From assembly GCA_030248195.1 (NCBI GenBank), contig JASAND010013158.1, positions 1 to 64,000 of the forward strand: DNA of 64,000 nt, read 5' to 3'. Position numbers and translations under genes: made by a program. A model generated the notes under the pieces. The model was not told the DNA's origin. It ran no database searches and saw nothing but the letters and a program-made list of their open reading frames with translations. Origin of the DNA: Trissonchulus latispiculum (lineage: Eukaryota > Nematoda > Enoplea > Enoplida > Ironidae). Positions 6,140-16,640 of this stretch are shown piece after piece. Numbering within the stretch: the first letter of the stretch is position 1; every line of letters starts with the position of its first letter.

Positions 6140-7179
6140 CCGGTAATATCGTCCTCATTAATCCAGGAATTCATAGATGAGGGGTATCCTAACCATTTGA
6201 CCAGATACTGCACCTTACCATTTTGCTTTCGTTTCTTTAAAACCTTTTCAACTTTATATATCTCATCAGTTTGAATAACTTTTTGCAGTTCTGGCTCATA
6301 AAACGTACCAACAATTTCTTCTCCATTTGCATCTTTTATTTTATAAACAACTGGATCGCTGGGGATTTGTGAATTTATACTAAAAATTTCCCTTGTCCAC
6401 AACGGCAAATATCCTTTCTGAAAAACTCCTCGCTCCTTTGTGATCCTAACTAAATCTCCTAATTGAAATTTGTACTCCACAGTTCGATCTTTTGGTGGAA
6501 ATAGTTTAGCTCTTACTTCTTCTGCGTTATTTTCGTTAACATCAACAGGTTTCATACCTATACTTCGATGCTTCGAATGATTGTAAGATGCTACTAAGTC
6601 TTGCAACACATCAATATACCGCCATGAATTTGAGTGTGTAAAGTATTTATAAATTTTAGATTTAAGAGTGCGAATTACACGTTCGGCAATCGCTGCTTTA
6701 GTATCCGGATTCCGACTCGTATAGTAGTTTATACCTCTCTCTTTGCAGTAATTTTTAAATTTTAAATTTAGAAACTCCCCTCCTTTATCAGTCATTAAAT
6801 GTTTTGGAGTTCGTGAAATTTGAGAAAATGCATTAATAATACTTTCTGGTTTTTTATCCATTACAACTATCACCCACAAAAATTTACTGAACGTATCTAT
6901 TACTACCAAAATATATTTATAACCATCATTCCATTCCGAAACATTAGTCATATCAGCGAGATCCATCTGCCATAAATCATCGATTCCTTTCGTTACTATT
7001 CGACGACGTTTAAATTTAAGTTTTCTCTGCTTATGTAAAGTATATGTTTCTTGACTTTGTAGCCAGTCTTTGACCTCTTTTCTGCTGACATCCAACTTTG
7101 CAGCTTTTGCAGTTTTATAAAGTTTTTCAACACTACTTAAAGAACCGGGATCTTTTAGATTATAGTAAATAGCATCCAT
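6136..7179 (-). CDS. Retrovirus-like DDE integrase with C-terminal chromodomain (Polinton integrase)
   Basis: A 347-residue protein. The N-terminal part is helical and basic. The rve core has Asp73 (QMDLAD), Asp131 (MTDKGGEF) and Glu166 (IAERVIR), i.e. the DD35E spacing. After a small beta domain (LGDLVRI...) the C-terminus is a chromodomain (about residues 305-345: Y-x-VEKVL ... YLVKWLGYP ... SW). Polinton integrases insert the element with a 6-bp target duplication, and the chromodomain probably directs it to marked chromatin. The frame is intact. It lies between the polymerase and the ATPase, as in many Polintons. Confidence 0.93.
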   Translation of the reverse strand: MDAIYYNLKDPGSLSSVEKLYKTAKAAKLDVSRKEVKDWLQSQETYTLHKQRKLKFKRRRIVTKGIDDLWQMDLADMTNVSEWNDGYKYILVVIDTFSKFLWVIVVMDKKPESIINAFSQISRTPKHLMTDKGGEFLNLKFKNYCKERGINYYTSRNPDTKAAIAERVIRTLKSKIYKYFTHSNSWRYIDVLQDLVASYNHSKHRSIGMKPVDVNENNAEEVRAKLFPPKDRTVEYKFQLGDLVRITKERGVFQKGYLPLWTREIFSINSQIPSDPVVYKIKDANGEEIVGTFYEPELQKVIQTDEIYKVEKVLKKRKQNGKVQYLVKWLGYPSSMNSWINEDDITG

Positions 7180-7216
7180 TTTCTAATTACAGAAAAATTG
7201 AAGTCTTTAATAGTTT

Positions 7217-7224
7217 ATTTTATA
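7217..7224 (-). promoter_or_regulatory. TATA-like box of the integrase gene
   Basis: Minus-strand TATAAAAT inside the last codons of the polymerase gene, 37 nt upstream of the integrase ATG at 7179. It differs from the octamer of the structural genes only in the last base. Confidence 0.45.
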
Positions 7225-10109
7225 ATGCCCATATGCATAACTAGAAATACCATCGTCAAGCAAATAACGTTTATCATCATAACAAGAAAAACTAGTTTTG
7301 TTCAAATGTATACTATACAACTGATGCAAATTACTACGAATCAAGTTCATGTTATGATACATTGATGTACGCTGTTGCAATGTATTTACATAATCAGTAT
7401 GTGTAATACATTTCTTTACAACATTCTTTTTTATGCCTTTTGCACGTTTTTTATCAATACCATTACATACAAAGCTATACATTTTGGCACGAAGGCCACA
7501 AAATTCACTAATGGGACTGCCTGCAGTCTCATCTTTCATTTTACCCAAAACTTTTTTATTTTGAGTAGAATGTAGAAAATGAGATTGCGGGTAGTCACTT
7601 GTATCAAATGGGGAAGTATCATTGTACATATCTTTATACACATTAGGAGTTTCAGTAGAATAACATAGTGAATCTGTATCAGTAAATAATAACTTTGCAT
7701 TTGCACCATATTTCTGTACAACATAATTATAATGGAAATCATACATTAAATATTTAGACAAATCAAGAACGCTAAATCCAACATAAATAGGTTTACAAAG
7801 CTTTACAGAAGCTAGATACAGCAACGAGTTTATCACTAAATATAGTAGCACGATTAAAACGAGGCTTAGCTACAAGTTTCTCAAATTTACGTTCATTAGA
7901 TACAAGATGTACAGTTTGATACTGGCGTACATTTTCCATAGTTTTACCAAATACAGCATTATTCAACAGTTTAAATAAATCTTTTTCAAAGTCATTTTTT
8001 GCATTTTTACGCATTTCTGTATTAAACATAATATAAGGTTTCATCCATGGGTGTTGCTCAAATCGGAGGACACGGTGGACATGGGTGAGTTTAAGTCCAA
8101 GTTGTAAATATAATCGCAGGTTTCGGTAGTGAATAATGTATTTGGATTTGGGACGTAGATTAGGGACGAGCTTTTCGACTTTATATGGGATTGTGCCCAG
8201 GTCTTCGCAGAGGGATTGAGCATAAGGGCTTAACATTTCTCCCGTAATTTGGACTTTTTCAGGGGCCAAAGGGTAATCGTTATGGGAATCGTGGAGATTT
8301 TGGGGATAGGCAAGGTCAACTTCGAGGACGTATCCATTGGTCTGATTGTCGGTTTGTTGAGTCCAGTCAATTAAGTCAATTTCAGTTCGACTGAGCCATC
8401 GGAAGTTTTTGACGGGGAGTTTCTGAACCATAGTCCATCCATAAAGATTGTTAGCATCAAGGTACATAATCCAGGACGTTGGGTTGGTGGGATCAAAACC
8501 AGGAATTTCGGGGTTGTTGGCTTTGGCGAATCGATGGGAGATCATTGAGATACCCCCACGAATACCGTTTTCAAAAAATAAGTACATATCAGGATCGTTG
8601 AGCAGTTCAAGCCATACTTTAGTCATTTTCAGACAAGCGTCCCAGGCAAAGGAAGGAAGGGTATAATAGTGGGCAGGATGTAATGCATAATGTTCAAGAG
8701 CAAACCGGCGGAAATTTTCAAAAACGTCGGCGAGAAGGAGGATGTCGGTTTTCAGGTAAAGGTCATGATATTGTCCAAGGGTCTGAATGTTTAGTCGATT
8801 CCATACGTTTTGGGCGTGGGCATAATTTTCGTCGGTGATATTTTCTTCATTGAATTGGTTCCAGAATTTATCCTTTGAAGGAAGTTCAGTTTCATTGAAT
8901 CGACTCCAGTTGTCCATATAATCGTAAGGGTAGACTCCTTTACGAATTAGGAGTTCTAGCTGATCCGGGGCAAATTCGTTAGCCATGCAATGAAACGAAT
9001 CTTTTGGTAGGTTTGATACGAGGGAATCCAGCGAACTTGTAAGGAATTGAAAGGTGTCGATAAATTTGATTTTCCAGGCGGGGCTTTCGTCGCCGTCGTC
9101 GGCTTCATCATCTATGAGGTTGTTATTATGCGTTGATGATTTTTGCTTTTTCAAAGTGAAGCTGAGATAGTCTTCCATTCCTTTTGGGATGCATTCCATT
9201 GATAATCCCATCCCATCGCAGAGAATGCCAATTTCCTGAAATATAAAAATTATTAAATTATTTGATTAACGGTGGTATTATAAAAATCTGATACAACCAC
9301 TGAAAGTATTTATTAGAAGATTGAGTAAAATGTTACCTGCATGATCAAATGTCCATCATATCGTCTTAGATTGTGGATGGCAACGACTAGGTCTCGATTA
9401 AGGCGAAGACCCATGTTGCATTGATTATGAGCGGCTCCGCGGTATTTGCCGCAGATGTGACAGTGATCTCTGACGGAGCGCTCTCCATTAAATGGTTTTG
9501 AGCATATATAGCATTCCTTGGCGTCATTGTGGTGTCGTTGCTCCTGTGTAGTCAAATTGAGAGGTTCAGAAACCCTGAGGTTGGATTGATATGATTCGTT
9601 TTTCTGAAACAATAGCGCTTGGTTAAGTATTCAATAGCATGTCAATATATTTGGTTAATTTGTACAATGACTTATTAAGCATACAGTAGAAGTGCAAAGT
9701 GGGACAAAACAAACCTCAATCATTGTTTCCAGGAACTTTTTCACTGAATCTTGTCCTCGGTATATGATGCTAGGCTCAAATTCTGGCTCCATGCAGCAAT
9801 TCATAACTCCAACAGCACCGAAGCCGCACGGAGTATGGTGTTGGTATTTCAGCGTGGAGGAAACATCGTTCCGTGGAGGACATCCAGGAAGCTTTTCTGT
9901 GAGGCATTCAAAGTCAGCGTATATCTGAAATACAGCAGGTTTGCTCACAAAATTTGGTTTCATGACAATAAAACAATAACTGAAAATAAGTTAATTAAAA
10001 TCTTAATTATAAAATTAATCAGAAACAGATTAATCTAATAATCTTTTTAGGTGCAAGTTATTCAATTGGATGAATTAAATTAATTAAATGAATCTTATTA
10101 AATTCTTAC

Positions 10110-11249
10110 AATGTAGGGAACTCGTTGTATGCGATGAATATTCTTGAATTTCAGCCAACTATCATCAGGCATTTCGACTCTGGTGGCTTCGTGACGATTG
10201 CATAGTTCTAAGTGACGGGCTTTCTTCTCGGCAGAATAGCATGGAATTAGACATCGGGGACAAAAGTGATTGCAGTGTTGATGATTGTTTTGACCATATA
10301 GCAATCGGTCTAGATTTTTGATCCAGCAATAATGACTTTGGGTTCCTTTCGTCAGAAGCAGCAGGTGACTGCACTGTTCATCGTTGCGCTTGGAGATATA
10401 AAGTGGGATAACGTGATTGTTTTCCAGGGTATAAACGTTGATTCTGAGATCATTCTGTCTTTCAAATTTAGGGACTTGGGACACAGCAACGGGGAAGGTA
10501 ATTCCGGAAAAATCCAGTTCGTTGGCAAAAGGTATGTAATTGTTGACTCTGTGAGCGTTAGCAGCTACGGGATGAAGAGAAGCGAGAACGGACCATTTGA
10601 AGCATTCGTTGTCATTATTTTGAATGTTGACGATCGCCTGTTTCCGTGCAATGAATTCGGGAAGTGGAATATATGAAGATCCTTGCAGGGGCCGGTATCT
10701 GGCGAAATGAACGTCCAGGTGGTCCAGTTTATCAACGACCCAGCCGGATCCCTTTTTTAAGAACTGTTCTAGATGTAGGAGGATGTCACTGAATGTTGTA
10801 GTCAATTCGTCATTAGCAATAGTTTCTCGAAGGATCAATCGGGATTTACAGGTGAAATGGGCATTGATAATTTCGCGTTCGTTTTTGTCTTTGTGGAAAG
10901 TGATTTGAAGACTGATCCAGAATTTCAAGCCGTATTGATCTTGAAGGATTTCTTCTATGGATCGAGTGATTACTGGTCTTTGATTGTTGAGGAATACAGA
11001 GGGATCATAGTCGTCATCACCGGGATGAATTGTCAGGGTTCTCATTGCATTGTTCAATGCTGATCGGTTATAGGTGGTGATTATCCGTGGACGTTTGGGT
11101 TGGTGCGCCGTCTCCATGTGTCGTTTGAGCCCATGGGAGCGAGTAAAGGATCGTTGGCAGTTAGAACATTCATAGGATTTTTGTTGATCATGGACTTCCC
11201 GGATATGACGGTTCAATGTCTTTAGGTCCTTGAATGATCTGTTGCAACA
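10110..11249 (-). CDS. Polymerase exon with two C2H2 fingers and N-terminal domain
   Basis: 380 codons between a TTTCAG acceptor and a GTAAGA donor. The first 55 residues hold two C2H2 fingers (CCNRSF...H; YECSNCQRSF...H), followed by a basic segment and the N-terminal region characteristic of Polinton/adintovirus polymerases. A CxxC/HxxxC cluster (HCNHFCPRCLIPCYS) is near the end. Confidence 0.8.
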
Positions 11250-11358
11250 CTGAAACATAATTAAATTGAAATTAAAAATAAGAAGAACATATAAGGAATC
11301 ATTGCAGCATCAAACCAACAGGTCTTATAAAATTTCGAATAGTGAAATTTAGATTTAC

Positions 11359-11800
11359 CTGTAGTGAGACAGCATGTGAAGGTCCTGGTTGAATCTGAAG
11401 ATTGTTCTAAAATAAAAACATTCTGCGGTTTCAAAACATATTTTCAGAAAAACGGTGTCGACTGAGCAGCAAGAGTGGATCATTTGAAAACAAGATTTCA
11501 GTTGCAATAGAATAGACTAATTATTTGATTCATAAAATTTATTAGCTGATTTACCTGTAATGCAGCAGTATGGGAAGGACCTGGTTGATCTTGCAAACTG
11601 TTCTAAAACAAAATTAAAACTTATGGAAAAACTATTTTTAGTGAAAAGTTTTCAAGCTGAGCAATAAGAATGGACCTTTAGCTAAGGAAGATTTCAGTTG
11701 TAACTGAATCTAAAATTATTTTAATCATTAAATATCGACGAAGCTAATTTACCTGCGGTGAAACAGCATGAGAAGGTCCTGGTCGATCTTGCAAACTGTT
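11359..11800 (-). CDS. Three tandemly duplicated 48-nt polymerase exons
   Basis: Exons 11753-11800, 11555-11602 and 11359-11406, each exactly 48 nt, each bounded by TTTAG or TTCAG acceptors and a GTAAAT donor. Each encodes 16 residues with a shared QPGPSHA-type core (Asn-Ser/Asn-Leu-Gln at the start, Gln at the end). The repeat period is 196-198 bp including intron sequence, so exon plus intron were duplicated together. They form a Pro/Ser-rich linker between the first finger and the next fingers. Confidence 0.75.
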
Positions 11801-12444
11801 CTGAAACAAAATTAAAACTTTTGGAAAAATCTAATTGAAATATTAAATGTATCTATAGGAATCTTAGAACAATTGATCTAGATTGATTTTAAAGTTGCGT
11901 TTGGATCCTCATTGACAGCATCTTTTTCGTCATAGCTTTAGGTTCGGGGTACAACGCTAGTTGTGCTCCTCAGAAAAAACTAATATTTTATGAGCACAGA
12001 GCCGCGAGGGGTCTCCCACCTACTACATCCGCTATGACGGTTGCCGGCTCCTGTCACTAGACCAAATGCTACAGCGTGAAAAACGCACAAAGGCGCTGCT
12101 GTAGCAAAGGAGCCAATTCCTTTTGCAGTTTGCTTAGGACTGCAAAAGGCATTCAAGGCATGGCTGCACCTGGCAACGGTAATGCTGTAAAATTCTTGCA
12201 AGCTTTTCAACCAGCGGCTTCCGCGATGGGTGGAGCTTCCCCTGGCTATCCCAGGTTCGCCTATTGCCGCTGGCCCTTCTGTTTCCACACTGTTGGACAT
12301 GCTACTGCTTTTTCTGCAGCAGACGCCTCCGTGTGGTCGGCAGTTTCGATGCCGATCTCATAAGGTTAGCTTGCAAAGATTTTACACCATGCCATTCAGA
12401 CAAGTTCTATTCAGACAAGTTCTATCCAGAAGTTCCAGACGTAC
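11801..12444 (-). other. First intron of the polymerase with an unexplained structured block
   Basis: About 640 nt between exon 1 and the first 48-nt exon, 3-4 times larger than the other introns. The part 11980-12360 is more GC-rich and open on both strands for 95-106 codons. It contains a perfect 11-bp inverted repeat (CCTTTTGCAGT at 12119-12129 and its complement at 12139-12149) and near it an imperfect one (GCTACAGCG ... CGCTGCTGTAGC). I recognise neither protein nor RNA family. It may be an insertion, a decayed gene or a structured RNA. Confidence 0.35.
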
Positions 12445-12528
12445 TGAATGTTTCCATTTGAGATGTCTGAGCAGGTTGTCGTTCCGAGAGAAAGAAGCAT
12501 CGCATATTGAGCACTTGAAAGGTCCCAT
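12445..12528 (-). CDS. Polymerase exon 1: start codon and C2H2 finger
   Basis: Twenty-eight codons beginning at ATG 12528 and ending at a GTACGT donor. It encodes one complete C2H2 finger (FKCSICDASF ... LRHLKWKH). Too short to be obvious as a separate frame. Phase 0 matches the next exon. Confidence 0.75.
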
Positions 12529-12576
12529 TTTACTCGAGTGAAAATGCTTTCAAAGCACAAGGTATTCATAATAAGT

Positions 12577-12596
12577 GCATTACCAGAACGGAGGCA
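12577..12596 (-). promoter_or_regulatory. Shared 20-bp upstream element, copy 3 (polymerase)
   Basis: Exact copy of the elements at 614-633 and 890-909, 48 nt upstream of the polymerase ATG at 12528. No TATAAAAG occurs here, so the polymerase belongs to the other promoter class. Confidence 0.65.
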
Positions 12597-12779
12597 AGCT
12601 GCATTAGCATTCCGCACGAAATCTTGATTTTGCACGTTTCTACATGTAAAACATAGACACAAAACTGACAATTTTTGCTATATGTTAAACATATAGCCTG
12701 ATTCTGATTGGCTAGCGTCTGTTAGTTTATAATTGGCTAACTTATTCCTGAATTCTGATTCGCTAATTTTGTGAATGAT

Positions 12780-13290
12780 TACAAGACGAAATGGATGCCT
12801 TATAGTTGGGATAGGAAAATGGATGCCCTCAAAGTTTAATGGATGCCTTATAGTCGGGATAGGAAAATGGATGCCCTCAGTTGGGATAAGAAAATAAATG
12901 CACTCAAAGGGGAATGGATGCCTTATAGTTGGGATAGGGAAATGGATGCCCTCAGTTGGGATAAGAGAATGGTTGCCTTTCGTTGGGATAAAAATGGTTG
13001 CCCTCAGTTGGGATAAGAAAATGGTTGAATTTGGGTTAATGCTTTATTTTGATTGGCTATTTTATCCTTGGAATCTGATTCGCTGATTTGTGTTTGTGTT
13101 ATTGATTGCAAGGAGAGGAAAAATGGATGTTTATAGTTGGGATAAAAATGGATGTATTACAGTTGGGATAAGAGAATGGTTGTCTTCCGTTGGGATAAGG
13201 AGAATGGTTGCCTTTCGTTGGGATAAATGGAATGGTTGCCCTCCGTTGGGATAAATGGAACGGTTGCCTTTCGTTGGGATAAAGGGAATG
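12780..13290. repeat. Degenerate 20-30 bp minisatellite (GTTGGGATAAG...ATGGTTGCC)
   Basis: Many imperfect copies of GTTGGGATAAgAgAATGG followed by TTGCC or ATGCC, interrupted at 13030-13130 by unrelated sequence. Short open frames here are translated repeat. Confidence 0.8.
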
Positions 13291-13350
13291 GTTGAACTTG
13301 GCAGGTTGGTTTTCAAAAAAATCAAATTATAAAATTTTTTAGTTTTTCGA

Positions 13351-13800
13351 AATCTCCATGTCATTTCCGTTGAAATGATACCCAACACGGCATGATTTTA
13401 TGAAAAATCGAAATTATATAATTTAAATTCTTTTAAATATTCTGAATTTTTTTAGATATTCGTAATCTCCATGTCATTTCCGATGAAATGACACCCCACA
13501 CAATGCGATTTTATAAAAAATCTAAATTACCAATTTAAATTTTTTAAATTTTCTGAAAATTTTTTAGGCATTCGTAATCTCCATGTCATTTCCGTTGAAA
13601 TGACACCCCACACAATGCGATTTTATAAAAAATCTAAATTACGAAATTTAAATTTTTTAAATTTTCTGGAAATTTTTTAGATATTCGTAATCTCCATGTC
13701 ATCTCCGATGAGATGACATCCTACATGACGCAATTTTTTAAAAAATCTAAATTGTGAAATTTAAATTTTTTAAATATTTAGAAATTTTTGTTGGTATTTG
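13351..13800. repeat. Four-copy tandem repeat with a 113-bp period
   Basis: Copies of AATCTCCATGTCAT begin at 13351, 13464, 13576 and 13689. Each is followed by a short palindromic segment around TTTCCGTTGAAATGACA and an AT-rich stretch. Copies differ at scattered positions. Confidence 0.9.
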
Positions 13801-13879
13801 TCATATTCAGATAATTTGTTTTTCGAAGGATACCTAACATGAAATAAAAAAAATAATTTAAATTTTTTATGCTCTTATC

Positions 13880-14157
13880 CACTTCCGGTTATGTAATAGA
13901 TTTCCAGAAGTGTTTCCGGTTATGTAATAGTCATTTCCGGGGACGTTTCCGGTCATGTCATAGTCATTTCCGGTTAGGTAATAGGTTTCCGGGGACGTTT
14001 CCGGTTAGGAAATAGGTTTCCAGAGATGTTACCGGTTATATAATAGTCATTTCTGGTTAGGTAATAGTAATTTCCTGGGACATTCCGGCTAAGTAATAGT
14101 CATTTCCAGTTAGGTAATCGGTGTTTCCGTTCACGATTCCGGTTAATAATAGTGATT
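13880..14157. repeat. Degenerate CATTTCCGGTTAGGTAATAG minisatellite
   Basis: Repeated TTTCCGG plus TTAGGTAATAG modules with irregular spacing, leading straight into the 21-bp array. Confidence 0.75.
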
Positions 14158-14560
14158 TCCGGCGCATTTGAGGAGGGAGGTGGCGCATTTGAGGAGGGAG
14201 GTGGCGCATTTGAGAAGGGAGGTGGCACATTTGAGGAGGGAGGTGGCGCATTTGAGGAGGGAGGTGGCGCATTTGAGGAGGGAGGTGGCGCATTTGAGGA
14301 GGAAGGTGGCGCATTTGAGGAGGGAGGTGGCGCATTTGAGGAGGGAGGTGGCGCATTTGAGGAGGGAGGTGGCGCATTTGAGGAGGGAGGTGGCGCATTT
14401 GAGGAGGGAGGTGGTGCAGTTGAGGAGGGAGGTGGCGCATTGGAGGAGGAAGGTGGCGCATTTGAGGAGGGAGGTGGCGCATTTGAGGAGAAAGGTGGCG
14501 CATTTGAGGAGGGAGGTGGCGCATTTGAGGAGAGAGGTGGCGCATTTGAGGAGGTGGTGA
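14158..14560. repeat. 21-bp tandem repeat, open in three frames
   Basis: About 19 copies of a 21-bp unit (GGCGCATTTGAGGAGGGAGG plus T). Because 21 is divisible by three it stays open on the plus strand as GAFEEGG and as VAHLRRE, and on the minus strand as MRHLPPQ. There is no independent coding evidence, so I treat the long frames as repeat artefacts. Confidence 0.92.
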
Positions 14561-14868
14561 GGGAGACGTTACGTAATTATTACAAAAATTTGAGGTAATG
14601 GATAGGAAACATTATGCAGTCAAAACTGAAACTTAGAAAATATTAAATAATGATTACAAAATGTTACGTAATTAATAGGAAATATTAGACAACCAATACT
14701 AAAACTCAGGAAATGTTAAGTAATTCTAGCAACCCCTTATGAAATATTAAGCAAGTATTACGTAATATTTCTTTTACCTAATCAAAATAATGATGTGATA
14801 GTCCGACTGAGCAACACAACACATTGCTAGCATAGCTAGCTGTTCCCGTACCGGCATAAATCTACTAC

Positions 14869-14952
14869 TGCCGTTAGCGTGCAGAGCATAGTTTTTGCTC
14901 TGATAACAGAGAGCCTGCCTGTTGTCATACTCTTATCTATTATGTACTCTTG
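14869..14952. mobile_element. Solo arm of the palindromic element found at 42714-43450
   Basis: Holds the same order of segments as the right arm of that element: CCGTTAGCGTGCAGAG, CTGATAACAGAGAG, TGTCATACTCTTATC, TATTATGTACTCTT. Probably a truncated copy. Confidence 0.6.
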
Positions 14953-15358
14953 GTAATAGGGTCAGATCAGGATCAGTTTCATGATCGGCTTGAAACTTCT
15001 GGATTACTTTTGGAGAGTTCAGGGCCCGGCGACCAAAATCCGCTAAGAACAGAATCCATTGCAAGATTGGATCGAAACTTCAGGATCGGGCTCGATCACG
15101 ACCTACGCAGCTCGATTCTAAAACCAATCCTGTCTTAGACACTCGAATCTGAAATTAGGAACCACACCTTAACCCAATCTTAAATTCAGGATACACCCAT
15201 GAGCCCGATTCTGAAGTTAGAGCATAGAAATTGATCTAAACCGATTCCCTATTTTCACAGACGCTCAGAACTTCGCCCCAGTCCATCCTGAAGTTTCAAT
15301 CAGATCCTGAAATGAATTCTGTTTTTAGTCACCCAATCCTGATCCTGATTTTAGTCAC

Positions 15359-15763
15359 GTACCGTATTATGCCAAACAGTGGCCCACCCAATAAAACGCC
15401 CACGGGCGTTTTTTCGGGGGGTGGGCGCTTTTTTGGCTTTCTCAATGCTCCACATGCATGCCGTGGGAAACTAAAAGTTCGTGAATAAAGTTATGGCTGA
15501 TTAAGCTATTTCAAGACTTAGAATCAGTTGTATGTTCTTTGGATAGACAAGTACAACTGACACTTCCCGAGCGCTCTGTCGTCAGCAAAAAATTATCGAA
15601 TTTATCGAAAACTGGCTAGGCAGTAATTATAAGTCTGTTTCCAAAAAATAGCCCATGGGCGTTTTTTCGGGATGTGGGCGCTTTTTTGGATTACAAAAAT
15701 CATATCTGAAATTGCCGATTCCAAAAAAACGCCCATGGGCCACTGTTTGACATAATACGGTAC
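15359..15763. mobile_element. MITE with 27-bp terminal inverted repeats
   Basis: Terminal GTACCGTATTATGCCAAACA at 15359 and its complement ending at 15763 (about 27 bp with one mismatch). Two internal copies of a GGGCGTTTTTTCGGG...TGGGCGCTTTTTTGG motif lie at 15398-15437 and 15652-15695. No coding capacity. Confidence 0.8.
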
Positions 15764-16302
15764 TTGGTGCCTACAAGTAGAGAGGTGTTTGCTACTCTAC
15801 GACGTAAGGCGCGGTTCGCTGTGAGCTATGTATAGTTTCTTTGACCAACCCCTTCTTTTCATGGAAACCACTCGATTTCGATAATACATAACTCACAAGG
15901 TGATACCTTGTGTACAAAATTTTGTAATAAAGTCTCCAAACTTTAACATTTTCTGATCCGATTTTGTTGGGGAGCTTCTCCACAGCAGTTTGAAAGGAGG
16001 GAATATTGGACAGATGTTTCTTGCCCCATAAGCATAAATCCACATATATTGTTGCTTGATTGGCGTTACCGCTACCGTAACCCAAGTTAAACTTTAGGTG
16101 TAAAAATTTACATATGTTCCCTGTTTCCAGCCATTTCTGGTTGATCTTTGGCCAGGGTTTTACTTCTTGCTCCGACGGTGGGGAGCTTGGTTGGACCTTC
16201 TCCTTCCTAGTCCCGCCCCTCGTGTTCAGCTAAGATCGAGTCTAAGCAAGGTTCGTCATTAATCCTGCTGATTATAAAACTCTTCCAGAAATTTTAGCTT
16301 AC

Positions 16303-16520
16303 CTTTGCAAAATCACGTATGGCTGGCCAAACTTGAGTGCTAAGTGAAGTGGGGTCTGTGTATTGCACAAAGTGCAGATCACTGTTGCAACAGTCGTTCC
16401 ATATGTCCGCCCAAGCGTCGTTGTGTTCAAAAGATTTGAAGTTGTTGAAGATGATATGCTTTTTGGCATCCATGAATTGCAACAATGCCAGCTTTTGCTC
16501 TTCGGATAGATTATGGGATT
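16303..16520 (-). CDS. Internal exon encoding a Myb/SANT-like domain
   Basis: Bounded by a GATTTTAG acceptor (just above 16520) and a GTAAGC donor (just below 16303), with an open frame throughout (about 72 codons). The product has the tryptophan/hydrophobic spacing of a SANT/Myb-like or zeste-type DNA-binding domain: LSEEQKLALLQFMD, HNDAWADIWND, VWPAIRDFAK. Such domains occur in transposon accessory proteins and in host regulators. Neighbouring exons were not found, and the surrounding DNA is MITE-rich, so it may be transposon-derived. Confidence 0.45.
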
Positions 16521-16640
16521 CTAAAATCACAACAATTAATTAATTTAATTAATTAGATTGTCAGACTTAAACTTGAGCAAGTTCTTCGTTTTTAATTCCA
16601 AAGTGAGGTACGGCAAGGACTTGATGACACCAGGAGGCAA

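Larger units (their letters stand above)
7207..12528 (-). pseudogene. Spliced protein-primed-type DNA polymerase B of the Polinton, with one frameshift
   Basis: Exons, in order: 12445-12528, 11753-11800, 11555-11602, 11359-11406, 10110-11249, 9715-9924, 9337-9603, then 9235 to about 7793 and on to 7207. Every junction has GT/AG, all introns are phase 0 and each junction restores family motifs. The N-terminus has C2H2 fingers. The exonuclease motifs are visible as YADFEC (start of exon 9715-9924), HNLRRYDGH and YLKTDILLLADVF. The polymerase motifs are DANNLYGW (motif A), KLLNNAVFGK (motif B) and FTDTDSL (motif C). A CxxC...HCHICG zinc-binding segment lies in exon 9337-9603. Between motifs B and C, at 7793-7851, the frame changes by one nucleotide and the first frame ends in a stop. 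This is either a real lesion or a sequence error. Start: ATG 12528, 48 nt after the shared 20-bp element. Confidence 0.88.

Noticed and set aside
12076..12541. Plus-strand coding gene in polymerase intron 1
   Set aside because: Two overlapping frames look vaguely protein-like, but neither has a recognisable family or start context; described as an unexplained block.
14057..14598. Long frames on both strands over the 21-bp array
   Set aside because: Repeat length is a multiple of three, so openness is automatic; no other coding sign.
15792..16085. 97-codon minus-strand frame
   Set aside because: Its flanks lack convincing splice sites and no family pattern was recognised; kept out for lack of support.
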